Below are positions 6,557 to 6,587 of a stretch of DNA of 6,587 nt, piece after piece. The DNA lies in contig CAIOLH010000041.1 of NCBI GenBank assembly GCA_903859115.1, forward strand, positions 1 through 6,587, read 5' to 3'. The notes beneath the pieces were generated by a model that worked only from the letters and a program-made list of their open reading frames with translations, was not told the DNA's origin and made no database searches. The stretch's first letter is position 1; the number at the start of each line of letters is the position of its first letter. Made by a program: the position numbers and the translations under genes. The stretch is from an uncultured Opitutia bacterium. Lineage in GTDB: Bacteria; Verrucomicrobiota; Verrucomicrobiae; Opitutales; UBA953.

Positions 6557-6587
6557 TTTCTTCGCCAAATCCCCAATATTTTGACCG
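6551..6587 (+). CDS. Possible start of a CDP-alcohol phosphatidyltransferase (PgsA/PssA type), cut by the window edge
   Basis: From ATG at 6551 the plus strand reads MQFLRQIPNILT before the edge. A short N-terminus ending in PN-x-LT is typical of PgsA (glycerophosphate transfer to CDP-diacylglycerol) and of related PssA enzymes, which then continue into the first membrane helix. An in-frame TAG at 6515-6517 and the absence of other ATG codons make 6551 the only standard start. No Shine-Dalgarno sequence precedes it. Only 12 residues are visible, so this rests on one motif. A competing reading is the tail of a minus-strand gene: GQNIGDLAKKLHAGLR ending at TGA (6536-6538). I favour the plus-strand reading because of the motif and because all other stops in the window are TAA. 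Confidence 0.4.
   Translation, partial: MQFLRQIPNILT

Noticed and set aside
1..6587. A new defence, mobile or biosynthetic system
   Set aside because: All the genes belong to known housekeeping families except one exported LolA-like protein. There are no repeats, integrases, toxins, nucleases or shifts in base composition that would mark an accessory island.

Overview
The window is an ordinary chromosomal housekeeping stretch. Every well-supported gene is on the minus strand, so transcription runs from right to left: coaD, tig, clpP, clpX, hisA, a gene for an exported LolA-like protein, then hisD, which runs off the left edge. Base composition looks even and moderate (near 45-50% GC by eye). 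All six genes whose 3' ends are visible stop with TAA. Phage, transposon, CRISPR, tRNA and rRNA signals are absent. A Gram-negative bacterium is suggested by the LolA-like exported protein and the ClpX/ClpP/trigger factor set. The style of several proteins, especially the LolA-like one, the trigger factor N-terminus and CoaD, recalls Verrucomicrobiota (Opitutae-like). That placement is an impression from memory, not a database result.

Right end (about 5890-6587): coaD (CoA biosynthesis) has a clear Shine-Dalgarno sequence. Just to its right, a short reading frame on the plus strand begins like a CDP-alcohol phosphatidyltransferase (PgsA/PssA type). If real, it makes 6497-6550 a divergent promoter region. 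A 115-bp gap without a visible terminator separates coaD from tig.

Centre (2632-5889): the classical protein-quality-control cluster tig-clpP-clpX. Trigger factor receives nascent chains at the ribosome; ClpX unfolds substrates and feeds them to the ClpP peptidase. clpX and clpP are 5 bp apart. clpP has a candidate promoter of its own spanning the end of tig.

Left (1-2631): hisA follows clpX with no spacing at all (TAA directly followed by ATG), which ties a histidine biosynthesis gene to the protease cluster. After a 96-bp gap with a candidate promoter and a small inverted repeat comes the exported LolA-like gene. hisD starts 3 bp after that gene ends. HisA (fourth step) and HisD (last two steps) belong to the same pathway; the exported protein between them has no evident link to histidine.

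There is no gene-free stretch above 300 bp. The longest gaps are 1807-1902 and 5890-6004. I see no new multi-gene system. The points worth a second look are a trigger factor whose prolyl-isomerase pocket looks eroded, the clpX/hisA junction, the unexplained exported gene inside a his pair, two genes whose candidate promoters predict almost leaderless mRNAs, and the compact divergent region at the right edge.
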